Shown here one piece after another: positions 4,480 through 5,169 of a DNA stretch of 5,169 bases (position 1 is the first letter of the stretch; each line of letters begins with the position of its first letter). The notes under the pieces are model-generated. The model made no database searches. It saw nothing but the letters and a program-made list of their open reading frames with translations, and was not told the origin of the DNA. Source of the DNA: an uncultured Clostridia bacterium (GTDB lineage Bacteria; Bacillota; Clostridia; Christensenellales; Aristaeellaceae); NCBI GenBank assembly GCA_937874275.1, contig CALNAU010000148.1:1-5169 (forward strand), written 5' to 3'. The position numbers were made by a program, and so were the translations under genes.

Positions 4480-5169
4480 CTACTGATTCTCCAGCTCAAT
4501 CTTGCGCAGCATGTCGTCGGCCTGGCGGATGAATTGCTCAAGCGGCAGTGTGCCGCTGGCCAACTGGTTATAGAGGGCATCGACGGTGTCCCGGTCCTGG
4601 GCCATCTGAATCTCATCGGCGATGTACACGCCGGATAGGCGCTGGCGCATGCTGGCCAGGTCGTCCGCGTTGAGGATGTATTTGAGGTGAATTTCGGCCT
4701 CGGCCAATATCTTTTTGGATGACGCCAGCTGCTGCACATATTCCGGGGGCGTGCGGCCATGCTCCTTTTGCGCGGCGGCAATCATCTGCTCGATATCCCG
4801 GATGATGAATTTTTCCGCCTCGATGTCCTGCTCGTAGCGTGGGTTGGGGATGGGGGTGTTCTCGTCCGGCATCAACAGGGCGCGGGTCACCGGCGGCATC
4901 ACGTCGGCGTACTGGTTCAATACCTCCATCGCCAGCTCCTTGTGCTGCCCGCGTGGGTTGACCGCCAGGAAAGAGGCCGATGCCTGCAGGGCAGGGGCGG
5001 CCGTCTCGTCAAAGGACAGCATGATGGGGGTGGACATGTGGGGGCTGTCCGCGCGCTGATGCTCGATGTGCTCCGGGTTGTAGTTGTACCAGGCATCCAG
5101 CAGGCTGATGCGGTTGAACATCTCCTCCTCATCCTCCCAGTTGACTTGCGCGTCCAGCTTGTCGGTCTG
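4480..5169 (-). CDS. Probable extracellular solute-binding protein of an ABC transporter (C-terminal part, truncated by window edge)
   Basis: The 229 visible C-terminal residues belong to a larger protein; the frame is still open at 5169, so the start and any lipoprotein signal are outside the window. An ATG at 5121 is in frame, but the coding sequence continues before it without a stop (TDKLDAQVNWEDEEEM), so I do not treat it as the true start. The stretch ASASFLAVNPRGQHKELAMEV (63-83 of the visible part) resembles the segment near the end of family-1 solute-binding proteins, where the substrate lobe closes and residues KE-x-A-x-E-x-L recur. The extreme C-terminus (DALYNQLASGTLPLEQFIRQ, then ADDMLRKIELENQ) resembles the helical tail 'sG.is.eqfi.e.d...m...E' common in clostridial and Paenibacillus members. 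By family it would bind a small solute, often a sugar, at the outer membrane face and hand it to permeases that should be encoded nearby. The ligand is unknown. No catalytic motif is seen. The assignment rests on pattern resemblance only. Confidence 0.55.
   Translation of the reverse strand, partial: QTDKLDAQVNWEDEEEMFNRISLLDAWYNYNPEHIEHQRADSPHMSTPIMLSFDETAAPALQASASFLAVNPRGQHKELAMEVLNQYADVMPPVTRALLMPDENTPIPNPRYEQDIEAEKFIIRDIEQMIAAAQKEHGRTPPEYVQQLASSKKILAEAEIHLKYILNADDLASMRQRLSGVYIADEIQMAQDRDTVDALYNQLASGTLPLEQFIRQADDMLRKIELENQ

Noticed and set aside
5119..5121. ATG at 5121 as the start of the solute-binding protein, with GAGGAG just before it
   Set aside because: The purine run sits directly against the ATG with too little spacing, and it is better explained as the acidic codons of EDEEE. 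The frame continues to the window edge, and the protein would lack the N-terminal lobe.

Overview
The window looks like chromosomal DNA from a high-GC anaerobic Firmicute, probably a Clostridia-type organism. The signs are strong GGAGG ribosome sites, an ATGA-coupled ECF sigma/zf-HC2 anti-sigma pair of the kind common in Firmicutes, a flavodiiron protein with a short rubredoxin (an O2/NO-detoxifying enzyme typical of anaerobes), and a solute-binding protein with a clostridial-style C-terminus. No RNA genes, CRISPR arrays, insertion sequences or tRNAs were found. The taxonomic call is an inference from gene content, not from a marker gene.

Layout. (1) 1-1297, plus strand: a GNAT-family acetyltransferase and, 19 bases later, a histidine-phosphatase-family protein, probably one transcript. 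(2) 1342-2687, minus strand: an ECF sigma factor (GTG start at 2687) and its membrane anti-sigma factor, overlapping by 4 bases. These converge on the phosphatase gene across a 44-base gap. (3) 2688-2874: a 187-base divergent control region with promoters in both directions. It holds an extended -10 box for the rightward gene with a perfect 7+7 inverted repeat across its downstream edge, and two overlapping candidate promoters for the sigma gene, one housekeeping-like and one ECF-like. (4) 2875-4407, plus strand: a 510-residue flavodiiron protein with every diiron ligand, a flavodoxin domain, a C-terminal short rubredoxin and, unusually, an N-terminal twin-arginine (Tat) signal. (5) 4427-4464: a factor-independent terminator. 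(6) 4480-5169, minus strand: the C-terminal part of a probable ABC-transporter solute-binding protein that runs off the right edge.

The most interesting point is the flavodiiron protein. Such enzymes are normally cytoplasmic, but this one begins with SRRNFIK, a hydrophobic stretch and Ala-rich cleavage-type sites, followed by a spacer before the usual family start. A good ribosome site supports that start. If the signal works, a folded FMN/diiron/rubredoxin enzyme would act outside the membrane, and its electron source there would be unknown. It is divergent from a sigma/anti-sigma pair whose anti-sigma has an outside-facing domain of about 110 residues. A functional link (envelope sensing of O2, NO or redox stress) is possible, but no ECF-type promoter is visible in front of the flavodiiron gene, so the link remains speculative.
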